Shown here: positions 32,781-44,596 of the stretch, piece by piece
How the letters are laid out: each line of letters begins with the position of its first letter
Position numbering within the stretch: the first letter of the stretch is position 1
DNA from: Ypsolopha sequella
Taxonomy: Eukaryota > Arthropoda > Insecta > Lepidoptera > Ypsolophidae
Direction: 5' to 3'
Length of the DNA stretch: 64,000 nt
Assembly: GCA_934047225.1 (NCBI GenBank)
Contig: OW204001.1
Coordinates: forward strand, 10,834,201 to 10,898,200
Program-made: the position numbers and the translations under genes
Notes under the pieces: model-generated
Databases searched by the model: none
Told to the model about the DNA's origin: nothing
What the model saw: the letters and a program-made list of their open reading frames with translations, nothing else

Positions 32781-32895
32781 ATCGATTCTATCATTGCTGG
32801 TAGAAATCTCTTTCAGAGATAAGCTCGCCTTTTGCTTAAACTGTAAGTTTACTGATACTTGTAAATATGTTTTATTCTTGTGTGCAATACAGGAT
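32781..32895 (+). mobile_element. Truncated LINE 3' end
   Basis: The motif GCTGGTAGAAATCTCTTTCA, then GAGATAAGCTCGCC, and TTATTCTTGTGTGCAATACA matches the 3' UTR pattern seen at 51536-51665 and, in variant form, at 23590 and 18955. There is no coding part. Confidence 0.5.
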
Positions 32896-33629
32896 TTTGA
32901 ATAGAATTTAACGGAAACTCAGTTTGAGTTATCCAATTATTGTTTTTAATTTTTTCTAATTTTTTTCTTCGGGAAAGATGTTCAATCAGTAATGAGTAGG
33001 TAGATGAAATGGTTTCATTAAATGACACCTGGTATATCTAGTTTTGGTTTATTTTACCATCAGGTTGGAATTTGTCATACGCAAGGTCCCATAGACAAGG
33101 CTCTGTATTTCAAATGGTCGGATAAACACAAGATCTCCTAGCTACGTGGCTCGAGTAGATTCAATTGACACAGAACGTGACTAGCCGAGATGAAGTTTGT
33201 TAGGAAGCTTGGAAAGAACCGTAGCATTCTTGTTTTGCTCTTTATGTCATCGATTGACTGTCGCGGACAATTGCGCAGAATGATTTTTGCCCTTGTCACC
33301 TCTCCGTGAATACCATATCATACTTAAATATATAAATATATATAACCTATATATCAATACAAATATAGCTGGTGCCAACTTTATTTTTTTTTCAATTGTC
33401 TATGTCAATGTCTATATTTTTAGACATCCATAATTTTAGACCTCTATGTTTTCCTCTGTTTACATTATTGTCTATTGCTTGATTATTTCCCAATTTTTTC
33501 TTTTCGGAATCGATTAGAATATCTCTTGAAATCTGCGAGTAAATAATCCACTCCGATGGTTTTCGGTCATGGCGACCACATGGGCTTGTATCACTTTAAT
33601 ATACAGTGTCACTAGGATCTTGCTTCTTC
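32896..33629. other. AT-rich stretch, nothing recognised
   Basis: No gene. A/T-rich with a TATATA-type run near 33320-33370. Confidence 0.35.
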
Positions 33630-33888
33630 CGGCGGTCATCCTGGAAGAATTGCCCATACTCACACACGCTGGGCAGGCGGGTTGGTGAGCGCGGTGCCGG
33701 AACCATCGCACCAGTGACACCGCTGCCCGTCACCATTCTGTTCCATATAAGGCCCGGCTATTAGGGATGGATATAAATGCCCAGGCATGGTGGGCCTCCT
33801 GGTTTTTTGCCTGTCAGCTGTCCTCTTACTATCCCCCGAATTACTTCGAGGGGGTCTCCAAGTAAGATGGTGGTACCTCCACAGTCAA
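33630..33888 (-). mobile_element. (ATGG)n-tailed retroelement, copy 2, tail missing
   Basis: Minus-strand copy of the sequence at 54378-54715. It contains (minus sense) GGTACCACCATCTTACTTGG, GAAGTAATTCGGGGG, AGGAGGCCCACCATGCCTGG, CTAATAGCCGGGCCTTATAT, GGTGACGGGCAGCGG and TGTGTGAGTATGGGCAATTC. Homology stops at about 33630, so the (ATGG)n end is lost. The ORF on the minus strand here is a shadow. Confidence 0.7.
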
Positions 33889-35259
33889 ACATATTTTATA
33901 ACATGGGTTTTAACAATATCTAGTATTATATTATCTGTGACAATATCTACATTTCGGTAATTTGGAAATTTTTGTAGTCATTTTAGTTTTTTTATATAAA
34001 TAAAAAAGGCATTTTTTTTTCTTTCTCCCTGAATTGGTCCCTCTCCCACCGATGCGTTTATCGGAATTTATGTGCATAGTACCTATTGTAGCGTTTCTTT
34101 TTTAAAATATTTGGTTTTAGCCACTACATAATCACGAACGTATATTTCGTAGGTTCGACCTAAATTTGGACTGCCACCAGGCAAGCCTGGTGACAGCCAA
34201 AAAAAGAGGTAAATCTGGACAAAGAAACCGTATAATTTAACTTTAAATAAACTAAAAATAACAAAACTGAAGTAAGAAAAATATGGTATAAAACACAATA
34301 ATATCTGAAGAATATTGGGTACTAGGAACTTATTAAATCAACACAAAAATTATGCCTAATTCGTCTTATTTAGGATTTTGTTTTCCTTTAGCTTAAACGA
34401 CGCATTTGTTCACAAAATAATGGATTTAAATTTGGATATCGAAACTAGTTTATAGGATCCCAGAAACTAAAATTACACGGAAGTTTTGATAACTTCTAAT
34501 CCGAAAGAAAACGTAATATTAAGGTGTTAAGAGCAATCGTTATCTAGCTTTACACTAAGGAAGAAAAATAATTGATGCTGGATATCCAGACTACTGGATG
34601 TTAGGCTACGGATACTAAAAACCTGGTGAGGGTCTCTTCGTGACTTGGGTGTTTCCAGTCTTCCTGGGAGTAGTCGATGAAGCCAAGCCGACTTCTGTTT
34701 TAATACCGGAAGCTTTAGCCCTCCAGAGTAAGTAGTCTCTATATCCGGCTTCAATAGGTACAAACGTACGAGATGGCGGGAGGAATTGAAGTAGAAACCC
34801 CAGAAAACTGGAAAGAACCAGAACCCTTAAAAGAAAACCTGAAGGGTCGCTGTAAAGAAATAAAACAACAGCGTCAAGACATGCTTATGAAATCAGGGAA
34901 AGGAAATTAACGTATTGGAAACGGGACAAAAAGGATTTTCAGAGAATGAAACCAAAATTACACAAAACTTACCAGGAAATGCAGAAAAAAACTGGCCTTC
35001 ACAATGCTCAGAGCAAATGTGCTCTGTTTCAAGCTTTCAAATTCCAAATTTGTTATTTTTGTAACAGATTTATCCTTCCTGTACCACGATACTCTTTGAT
35101 ATGAGAAAAATAACAAAAAAAATCTGACAATATCATTCCAAATATTCGAATTCGAAAATTCAGCAAAGCAATCAACGATAAAGGAAGACTAAAAATATAT
35201 GAAAAAGGTTGAATACTTGTAGCGAATGCTACACTATTTAATACTAACCACTTGCTGAA
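33889..35259. other. AT-rich stretch with a GC-richer segment
   Basis: No gene is supported. A fragment of the SINE body (ATCGGAATTTATGTGCATAG) is at about 34061-34082. A GC-richer part at 34540-34880 has a 78-codon minus-strand ORF with a somewhat protein-like sequence (KSAWLHRLLPGRLETPKSRR) that may be a decayed retroelement. I cannot assign it. Confidence 0.35.
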
Positions 35260-35375
35260 CGATGAAGAAAAACATCGTGAGGAATCCTGTATGCCCCAAA
35301 AAGCGTGTATTCGTGCCTGAAAAACGGTGATAGGGCTCACCACCCATCATGTTGCGACGTAATGATGTCGGGGGT
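35260..35375 (+). mobile_element. SINE, 5'-truncated copy
   Basis: Plus-strand copy of the SINE body only: AAACATCGTGAGGAATCCTG, AAAAAGCGTGTATTCGTGCC and GGGCTCACCACCCATCATGT. The tRNA-derived head is absent, consistent with incomplete reverse transcription. Confidence 0.7.
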
Positions 35376-37039
35376 TATTCCCAGGACTCCAAAATCCATT
35401 GTTCTCAAAAAAATAAAATTTCATAAAGAGATTCCCATGACTCCAAAAATGTATTTGTAGAAAATATTTATTTCTCACCGGCTCCAAAAGCTATCCTGTA
35501 CAGTCACAATGTACATAAATAACAAATTCAAGTAGAAGCATATAAATACCGAGTCTACACATGACTTGCATTTCACAGTTCACACTCGGAACACCTTTGA
35601 CACCACTTGGGGATTCATGTCGTGACGATGATCGTTCATGTTGTACGTCGTATTGGATTCCAGGTTTGGACCAGTTGCCAACCTTAATATCTGTTGAAAT
35701 TCGGATGCTTACTAATTTGCATAAAATAAACATGTTGCGCATCGCGGGATACATTGTATGTACCTTAATGTAATTCTTCACATCTTTTTATTAATGAGTT
35801 CATATTATCACCAAAACAAACGTTAAACAATCCATAACATGTAAGTTTGGGACCCGAATTTACTTCGTTACTTCGGGTTAGACAAATATTGTTTCTCTAT
35901 ATCAGAGTCATAATTAGCCTGATTAGGAAGAACATCATTCCTTGATATATTTTTAGCAGAAAGATTTTCCCAAAATAATCAAAGATTATTTATTAGGAGT
36001 GACATTATACTCTTTTATTATTCTTGACACGACACAATCGTGTTTTCAGCTAACAAGATTGCGGTGTCCAATAGGCAATATACATACAAAGACGGTAGTA
36101 ATAATTTTAGAATTATCAAATAAACAAAGATGTTTTGTATATTTTCCAAATCAACCTATTTAAATTTTGTTACAAAATCAACAGTTTTATTTCATCAACA
36201 AAAAGGACAAAATCTGTGAACTTATTTTCGTCTACCAAATTTAAGTGCCAACAATCAACACCACAAACCACAAAGGCTTTATTATTAACATCAAAATGCT
36301 TTTCTCCACACATAGTTCTCTGTCACTTAATTAGGTAAAGTACCAAATATTTATCCTCATACGGAACTAAAAGCTTTCAGTCAATTAAAGATCCAGTGGA
36401 AGCTGTGCGAACTTGAGCGATTAATCGAGCTTTTAGATAGTTTAATTAGATAGTTTCAAATGAATCTAACTAGGTAATAAAAAACCGTGTGGCTAACTAA
36501 ACGTCCACCGGCGAAATGACATGGTGTTATATCGTTATTCTTCCGCTGTTTTAAAAAGGATTCCACCGCGCATGAGCAAAAATGGCCGGTTTTCGGCGGA
36601 TACTGTGAATTTCAACACAAAATCCACCGTACGGCGGCGCAGCGGCTTCTGTAATTTTTCCTATAAGAATTTGCCACGCATCCGCAGAATGCCCGTTTTT
36701 CCTTGTGAATCTGAAAATGTAGTTTTAACGTAATAAAATGCAAAAATCAGATGAAATGCGAATAGGTCTCCCTGAGTGTTCCGTAGTATTCTATGAGTTA
36801 TACGCCTGCAAAATCAGCTGTTTCCTTGTTCCCTTATGTGCGTACCTTTGCCAATATTTAATGGTATAAAAATGCTTATTCTTAGACTAAAAACAAGTTT
36901 AGTGTTATAAACTAAGGAAATCTCTGAAAGTTGTAAATCATATTATCTTGTCTGAACCAAATGTATCAGAGCAGCTTTGTGTCTTTGTTAGGTAGTAATG
37001 TTCGTTAATTTAAAAGAAAAACCGTATATATTATTTGCG
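35376..37039. other. AT-rich stretch, no gene recognised
   Basis: A GC-richer patch at 36510-36735 with words such as CGGTTTTCGGCGG and GTACGGCGGCGCAGCGG encodes a 70-codon plus-strand ORF of no known type. The rest is A/T-rich. Confidence 0.35.
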
Positions 37040-37510
37040 CAATAATTCAATTCAATTCAATTCAATTCATTCAATTAATTTATTTATGTCAGGCTCTAGG
37101 CCAATATAATATTAACAGATTACAAATTATCAACTAGTTATAATGAATATTAAAATTAAAATATGGTTAGTAATTGTTAGTAAGTCATCAATTTTACAGC
37201 AATAATAATTTCATTTAACTTTGATTGATTTCATTTTACAATTTTCACACAATAATATTTCAGTCCAATGTTTACATTCAATACATTATTATATAAAACA
37301 TTCATAATTTCATTATTACTTTTCTCCAGTCGGGCTCTGATGGAGCAGATTCTCATTCTGATGATACCATAAAAATGGTCTATACTTGCCTCGGCTAACA
37401 TTTCTTTTGCACTACAGAATCGAGGAAGTCTCATCAACATTCTAAAAGCGTTATTGTACTGTACTCTTATAGTGTTAAAAGCACTGTTTGCGTAGTAATA
37501 ATGCTCATAC
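37040..37510 (-). pseudogene. LINE reverse-transcriptase C-terminus with (AATTG)n tail
   Basis: On the minus strand the segment reads YYYANSAFNTIRVQYNNAFR followed by MLMRLPRFCSAKEMLAEASI and IRARLEKSNNEIM. The YNNAFR...LPRFCSA block is the typical C-terminal signature of CR1/Jockey-type LINE proteins. A 3' UTR of about 170 bp follows, with TGGCCTAGAGCCTGACATAA, and then tandem AATTG/AATTC units at 37049-37077. The open frame covers only the last 90 or so residues, so the copy is 5'-truncated. It is a different LINE from the one at 19144-22122: that protein lacks this block. Confidence 0.75.
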
Positions 37511-38607
37511 TAGTTATCTTTTTAAAAGAACATATTTATTTTGTAACTCAGCAGTCAAAAATGTACTATCTGGGAAAAAACGCACTATTCTTGGGTTATG
37601 GTGGAGAGGATTTTTGAATCTGAGCCCATCCAGTGGTTGAAACGAGGTGCCGTCTTTTTGGCCCCTTAGCAGCCACAGGACATTCTCTTCAATTTTATTG
37701 TAACTACGAATTACAGTTTTGAGAAAGCGGTGCTTACCTATAGTTACTAAATATAGTTTCACCAGCTCTCGTCCTACAAGTAAGTATTCGGCAACGCGTA
37801 GCACCACACCACATTATATAGTTTATTCGCTCGCATTCGCTTCACTGTCAATGGAGCAACAGGATAATAGTGGGTTTCTCGGAGAGCACTTAACTAAGTA
37901 ACTCGTTTACTTGCAACCTGTCTGCAGCATTTTGAGTAACCAACTTAACAGTTTTTTAGCATTTACTTGTGAAACCTTATTAAATAATTATTACAATTTC
38001 TGTTTTCAATCTAGTATTTGAAGCAGAAGTTAAACAAATTTTGCCACTGCCCTTCGTGTTGTAAATTAGGCTGTGTCCCCAATGCGGTATTCGCTCGCCC
38101 ATAGGGAGTGCGGTTTCTGTCCGAGTAACTTCAACGTGTGGGTTTGTTCAGTCACGAATGAACATTTCGGAATGTGTGTGAAAACCTTAGAGTTGGTAAG
38201 TTATTTAATACTCAACAGGGCAGGCGGCTATTTTCCGAGCAAGTTATCATTAAATTTTAAACTGCCTGGAATCTTCTTTTAATGCTGCACCTACCTATAT
38301 AATACATTTTCAAATATAGCTAAATGTTAGTAAAGAAGGCTTTGAAGGAACTATCTATTTTATATTACAATGAAGGAAGTTCATTAGTAGACTTGCATAA
38401 CTTGCAGGAAAATTTTATCATAGAAACTCTCGAGTGAAGTTTACTGGGAAATGCATATTATTATATAACCGATTCAATTACAATTAACAACTCTCATAGC
38501 TTCGATCTCCATCTATCTACCACAATTGAAAATTATAAAATATTATAAGATAAATGATAAGACCAACGTCTTGTTTATAGTATGTCACAGTTCTTCTATA
38601 CAGTAAA
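37511..38607. other. Unassigned stretch
   Basis: A 97-codon minus-strand ORF at 37514-37807 (NVLWLLRGQKDGTSFQPLDG) lies directly upstream of the LINE relic. It could be more of that element or unrelated sequence. A strong donor-like TTG|GTAAGT occurs at 38196 on the plus strand without a matching acceptor. No gene is called. Confidence 0.3.
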
Positions 38608-38936
38608 TAAATATTTTTTCAATGCAAGTGCTCGTAAAGGCCCACTTTTTATGCATCAAAACCGAACAGAAAGTCGATTATTTTGCCCTAGGGCTTTATT
38701 ATTATTATTTTTTTTTTTACAATGGTTGGCTAACCTGCAGCCTTTCCTGTGTACCATAAATGTTATACTTTTTTTTCCACTGTTTAACGGCTCTGGATAC
38801 AGTCCTTTTGAGCCAATCATAATTTAAAGTTCACAAGATTATATTTGTTTTATTTCCTCACACTATGCATTGAAAAACGTAGTATGATACACGGGCGTAA
38901 GAGCAATAAATGCGCCCTTGTAGCATAAACTACTAA
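38608..38936 (+). repeat. Repeat P, single-arm copy with palindrome deleted
   Basis: Starts TTTTTTCAATGCAAGTGCTC and follows arm A of 14111-14508 closely to GGGCGTAAGAGCAATAAA. It then jumps to TGCGCCCTTGTAGCATAAAC and ends TACTAATAG. The inner palindromic segment of about 70 bp is missing. The 81-codon ORF it contains is a reading of the repeat, not a gene. Confidence 0.85.
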
Positions 38937-39028
38937 TAGATCGCCCTACAAGATAGAAAAGCAATCAGAAAACAAATATTCTGAAACCTATATTAAACAC
39001 GTGATGTACCAACCCTCAGCTCCACAAA

Positions 39029-39148
39029 TCGTTTGTTGTTAGTTATATCGTACTCTATCGAGACTTGATATCTAATGATATCGGTATATCGTTTGTTGTT
39101 AGTTATACCGTACTCTATCGAGACTTGATATCTAATGATATCGATATA
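39029..39148. repeat. 60-bp tandem duplication
   Basis: The unit TCGTTTGTTGTTAGTTATAT ... CTAATGATATCGGTATA occurs twice in a row (39029-39088 and 39089-39148). The copies differ at only about two positions, so the duplication is recent. Confidence 0.95.
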
Positions 39149-39328
39149 TCATTTCCAGAGGTAAATTTGGTACCATTAAATTCACCATTCGTAATGTACA
39201 GTGGAGATCACGTTAACCTTTACACATTGGACTTTGTACATATCTTATACTCTTCAATATAGGGGCTAATTTAGTATTGCAAGCTTGATTTTAAAGCCTT
39301 TTACACATTTTTATTGATCTGTTTTCCT

Positions 39329-39385
39329 TATTCGACTGACGACAACTACAAGTTGGTCGAAATAAATTTCGAACCTAATCAATAC
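39329..39385 (+). repeat. Hairpin motif family, copy 3
   Basis: TTATTCGA, CTGACGAC, hairpin AACT/AGTT extended by GAC/GTC, GAAATAAATT, TCGAACCTAAT. TTCGA pairs with TCGAA across the motif. An AT-rich tail follows. Confidence 0.7.
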
Positions 39386-40185
39386 TTATTATTTATGTAT
39401 TATAATATTTATAATCTAATATACTAAATAAATAATAAATATCTAATGTACATAATATATTATTTACCCTTATATTGGTTTCCGTTTATTTATGTTTATG
39501 TTAACAAAGACTAATTCAGTAACGTGGTTAAAACATAGTCAAAGTGAGTTAGCGAAGTGTAACTCACTAGAAGAATTAACACACGTTGGATCAGTGAAGT
39601 CAGATATGTAATATTTTTTAAAACAATTAAACCTTTTATCAAATAACTGGTAGGCACCAAGAAATTTAGTTTTTGATCATGAAAAAAAAACTGGTTCAAG
39701 CCACCGTAGTCTAAGCAGAGTAACAAGGTTTTTGGGCTCTGGAGTTTCGAAACCGTTTTTCAGTTTCGGATCGTACAATAAAGGAAAAATCCGCAGACCC
39801 ACTTTTTGCCCGTATCTCAATGGTGATAAGAGCGAAAAGTGGGTCTGCAGCAATTTCTTCGACGGTACATACTCCTATTGGAAAATTATTAGAGCGTAAA
39901 CGTCACACGCCATTACCTAATCATAATTCACTTGTACAATACAGCTATAATCGATTGTATAAGTACACACCTATTCAGTCCTGCGAATAATCGTTATAAA
40001 CCCTCACATCCTCCACCATTTGCATTTCCTTTCAGGGAAACGGAAAATCGTTTTCAGGTTCAGGCACGAATGCACCATTACAAAAGAGGTGTTTTAATGT
40101 GCACATTGTCAGAGAATTTTAAAGTTATAACCACGTTATAACAGATGATTACCGTGTTTTAAAATGAACAACAAAATCAGTTATA
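39386..40185. other. AT-rich stretch, nothing recognised
   Basis: No gene. A GTGGGTCTGC pair at about 39795-39847 (CGCAGACCCACTTTTTG and its complement) forms a short inverted repeat around 39790-39850. Confidence 0.35.
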
Positions 40186-40370
40186 TAAATTAATTATTTG
40201 AAAACGGATATATTCACATGACTTATCTCGCTATAAGTGCAATATGTGACTGCGTCTGATGACGACAGACACTCGCTTGAAAACGAATTTGAAAATAATT
40301 CGAAACATGACGCATATCGCGAGAAAATTCATGTAAGTCTATCCGTGTTTAAATAATTAATTATGAATTC
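40186..40370. repeat. Foldback with structured core
   Basis: Arms of about 50 bp (TTAATTATTTGAAAACGGAT on the left, TCCGTGTTTAAATAATTAA on the right; ACATGACTTATCTCGC against GCGAGAAAATTCATGTAAGT) enclose about 85 bp. Inside, TGCGTC pairs with GACGCA, and CGAATT pairs with AATTCG. The core includes CTGATGACGAC and TTGAAAAC. Confidence 0.6.
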
Positions 40371-41465
40371 AACTTACAGTAGTTACAAATATAAAAAAGT
40401 TATTAATAATAATTCTTAAAATTATTCATAAACATATATGAAATAAAAAAAAACATTAATTGACCTACAATTTCATTCAAAACTCGCAAAGTACAAAGTC
40501 AAAGGTAAAAGTAAATAGTTACTGTACTTAATCCATAATATTATGTTCTTCTAATCATATTGAACAAAGTTTGTTTTTTTATACTTTGTTTAGAGCGGTT
40601 TCGGAGCCGGATTGTAAAAAACCCGCCATTTTGAATTTAATCGAAACAGAACACTTAAATTCAAAATTCACTTAAGGGGAACGAAAATACAAACAGAAAT
40701 AAAATGTCAGCTTTCGGATGATTTTGTTGCAATAATTAGGTTACGTATAGCCATAAAAAATGTATGTTTTTGGTTGAACTTTAAGGTATTCATTTTCCAC
40801 AAACCACGCTAATCGATTCATATTTGTACTGTCAATGAATTTTTTTGTAACCCTCTATTGCACACTTCTTATCGATTTTGTTTCAGGTATCGCTTTCGCG
40901 ATTTTCTTGGTTTTTTTTTTATAAAATTAGTGTGAATGATATCTATTCATTTTCCAAATACCACGTTATTCGGGTAAAAAAAAGCACCCCCTTTTTCCAA
41001 AAATACGTAAATCCACTGATGCAGTCAGCGGCAGCAAGATATTGTCAGTCTACGCCTAGCGTTGGCGCCCGTAAGACGTGGAACCTGTGCCCTTTTTTGC
41101 AAGCTATAAATATCTCCCAAAACTACTTCAAAACACATTGAAATTAATTTTATAAAGTAATATTTCGAGGAGCATCATATTCCTGCCGTTAAAAACTCAA
41201 CAAAATATGCGTATGAGTGATTTAGCTACATCGTGCCATAGTCATAACAACAAATTTGGAATGAATTCATACTTTTATGGGGGAAAATAATATATGTTAC
41301 TCTAAAAGAATAATTTTGTGATCGTTATTGAAACCCAAATTAATTTACTTATACTTACTGAGATCTGTAACAAAGGTCAATGACCTTTTCGTGAAATTAC
41401 TCTCTAGTATTGGCTCACCATTTCAGGTCCAATAAGTGAAGTTTTTTGCAAATTATATAGGTACA
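40371..41465. other. AT-rich stretch with a dispersed repeat
   Basis: At about 40590-40685 is an inverted copy of 5430-5515 (AACCCGCCATTTTGAATTTA against its complement, and ACACTTAAATTCAAAATTCA). No gene is recognised in the rest. Confidence 0.4.
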
Positions 41466-43252
41466 CTTACTTGGGATAAATCGCCAAGCATTTAAAATAT
41501 AGAAATTTATTTTGAAATATTTACAGTGCATGGCAAAATTATTAGATCGTAGATAATCCTGTCGGTACATGTTCAGGTTCTGTTACGCAAAATGAAAACA
41601 ATGAAACTCTTTTAGGATTAATTTGTTATCCCTATGTTTGTCTGTCTGTCCGTTTGTCTAGATAATTTTTTCTGGGTAAAATTAATAAATACCAATATAA
41701 ACGGCCCTCTATAGAGCTGTAAAAACATACTTTTGACGTTTTTATTTATATTACGTTTTAGGTTTTTACGTTTTTCATACAAATTTTCTCACTATGAAAA
41801 TGTAGGGATGAACACTTGAGATAATATTTTGCATTTAAAAGTCAACACAGAAAGGAATTGTTGAACAAATAATGTAAAAAATATGAAAACCATGTTGTTC
41901 TATTCTAAAGGGATTAATTATCTACTGTTCAATGTGGCGATAGCTTTGTTTATTTTTTTCCTTGAATTATTTTTTACTAAGATAACAAATAGTTTAATAC
42001 AAGGTTTTCCTTAAGAGGTCCCTTTACCCCTGTATTTTTCTTAAAATTCATACAATAGGTATAAACCGAATGTGAAGTCTACAGCTTATTTTCTTCATAT
42101 CTTTTTTCATGAGTATATTCTAGTGACATGTAACTACGTCTCTATACAGCCCAAAAAGCAAAATTTGATAAAACACCATCATAATAGCTGTCAGGATATC
42201 GTCAATATTGCCTCGTTTTTACACAAAGTTTAACAAGTTTGTATATTTTTATCTATACTGGAAATAAAAAAGAGAGAAATACAGGCGTCGTTCATGTTAA
42301 GATGACTAAGTTTACACACTTTGCTAAGTATAAACAATTACCGTTTCATGGAAAACTGTTTTGACCTGAAACCATTTCACAAATTCAATTAACTTATTTT
42401 GAATATCTTGTCATCTTGCACTTCTTGATGAGAAATACAATTTCAATAAGTAAAAATACAACTTTTAGTTAAGAAAACTTATAGTTAAAAGTCTGCTGCA
42501 TGCATTAACATATTTTTAATTATATTACAATAATAATAAAATAATTGGCTTATCCGTCGTCGTGATACCAGCCGTAAATTTCTTAAATAATCTGATATCA
42601 CGCTTATGGAAAACCCAATTATTTTGAAGATACCATAATATCATTAAAATATGTTTATGCATATAGCAAACTTTTAACAATAAATTGTCTTAGCTAAAAG
42701 TTGTACTTTACCGTTACAATTATTTTTTAATATTTTGTTACAAATTCGGAGCAATAGCCCTTAAGGAAAACCTTGTATGACAATATTTGTTATCTTTGTA
42801 ACAAAGAAAAAAAAATAATAAACAAAGCTATCGCCACATTGAACAAACAGTAAATTATTAATCCCTTTAGAATAGAAAGATATGGTTTTATATTTTTTAC
42901 ATTATTTGTTCTACAGTTCCTTTCTGTGCTTTCTTTCAAATGCAAAATATTATGTGAAGTGTTGATCTCTATATTTTCATAAGGAGAAAATTTGTATGAA
43001 AAAGTTAAACAAAAGGCCATAAAAACGTTATAATATGTATATTTTACAGGGCTGTAAATATTAGCATTTATTGATTTTACCCAGAAAAATTGCCTAGACA
43101 AACGGACAAACAGACAAACATAGGGACAACAAATTAATTCTAAAAGAGTTTTGTTTTTTCATTTTGCGTAAAGGGACCTGAACATTTCAAACTATGATAC
43201 AAATAAATTTCTATATTTTAAACACTTGGCGATTTATCCCAAGGGTAAACAG
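41466..43252. repeat. 1.8-kb foldback, arms about 500-555 bp
   Basis: The left arm (41466-42020) and right arm (42749-43252) are inverted copies along their whole length, with small gaps. The outer ends read CTTGGGATAAATCGCCAAG and complement. Further in are CCTATGTTTGTCTGTC, TTTCTGGGTAAAA, ATACAAATTTTCTC, ATTTTGCATTTAAAAG, CTAAAGGGATTAAT, AATGTGGCGATAGCTTTGTT and CAAGGTTTTCCTTAAG. The spacer of about 730 bp is single-copy-like except for 42540-42750, a copy of repeat Q (16372-16590). No coding motif is seen. The arms are diverged enough that the structure is old. Confidence 0.85.
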
Positions 43253-44445
43253 GTGTCCCAAAAGTCAACGCTTTCCCTTGGAAGGCTGGTAGGCCAGCTC
43301 ATGACTGACCAGAATATCAAATTATGACCTCAGCAAAAAGTAGATAGTCTTCGAGTTGATGGTACTTTTATAAATTCGAATAGATTTTTGAGAGTCAAAG
43401 CTAACTAGTTCTAAATTCTAAGAATAAAATTGTTGTTGCGCAACTCTGAATAGTCATGCTATTGATAAAGTCAAAAATAAACCTTGAAATGCTGTTACAT
43501 CAAGAAGAAAAATAAAAACCCAATTTATGAGCAATTTTTTGTAATTAGGTTAGTTCGATACCACACCCTGAAAAAAATGTCCTCTGTTAGTTTTGCAAAT
43601 TGTTTTAAATAACGGCTCATCAAATATTGTTTTTCAAATGATCTGGCAATTTCTGTGTATTACTTTTGAAAAAAAAGTTATTGCTATTTTACTACCAAAG
43701 GAGCTGCGTATTTTTTAAAATAATTAGAATTTAGAATGAAAGAGTGGCGGGCAGTAAAAATATTTGACGTTCATTAGAAATGCCATTTAACACGCGTTAG
43801 AGTGAGATAAATAGTGACGCTATTTAAAATGAGTTGGAATGAGATAGTAACGCAGTTAAACGTGGTTGAATGAGAGAGGCATAATTGATATAGGCTACAG
43901 TGAGATAGATAGTGACGTGGTGCATTCCTTCTGAGAATATTTGTTAGTTTCCACTTTTTGTAATAACAACTTCAGTAAAAATTTTTTGTAAAGAAATTTT
44001 TGGTCCAATTTATTTTCCGGCAAGTGTAAAACCAGCTCAACGGGCGAAAAATATTTAAAGAATGGGTAATGGTGACAATTAACCGTCACAATATTATTAT
44101 GTATCTCTAAAGGAGTGTCTGAAATGTTCCGAGGGTCAACTGATAAATCAAACACTCAAAAAACCACTTTTAGCCGACCATAATAAATTTAAGTCCCGAC
44201 GTGATAGCAAGTAGGATCAATGCCGTGTGACGATGATCGAAATATACTAATAAATTAGATAAAATAAAATACGTATTACTTTTGACCCTGCCTCGTCCAC
44301 TCTATTCGTATTTTTGCTATGGTGACGCGAGCTTAGAGACCGGGACGAATTTCCCCCCGCGCGCTATCGTAAAATAGAATAAGCCACGCCCGGAACTGGT
44401 TTTTGTTTTGGCTATGTCATACTCTTAATAGTTACTCCACAAAAC
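43253..44445. other. AT-rich stretch, no gene recognised
   Basis: At 43790-43920 the phrases GAGTGAGATAAATAGTGACG, GAATGAGATAGTAACG and CAGTGAGATAGATAGTGACG form a loose array of about 60-bp spacing. No gene is called. Confidence 0.4.
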
Positions 44446-44596
44446 ATTACTACCTATGTATTATGTTTGTTGCCATCGCAAAGTTTCCATTGGTTTCCGT
44501 AAATTAGAATTTCAAATTCAACATTTTTTAAATTCTAGTTTGCAGAAACCAAGGGAAACTTTGCGATGGCAACATACACAATAGATAGGTAGTAAG
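44446..44596. repeat. Foldback MITE, arms about 65 bp
   Basis: Outer CATTACTACCTATGTATT mirrored by AATAGATAGGTAGTAAG. Inside, GTTGCCATCGCAAAGTTTCC is mirrored by GGGAAACTTTGCGATGGCAAC-type sequence. The loop is about 15 bp. One arm occurs alone at about 5380-5413. Confidence 0.85.

Noticed and set aside
33514..33720. 68-codon minus-strand ORF with several Cys
   Set aside because: It lies over the (ATGG)n-tailed retroelement copy and is not conserved as protein in the copies at 13212 and 54378.
38073..38215. Possible Cys-rich exon ending in TTG|GTAAGT at 38196
   Set aside because: The donor is good but no acceptor, branch point or upstream coding sequence fits, so it is a single unsupported signal.
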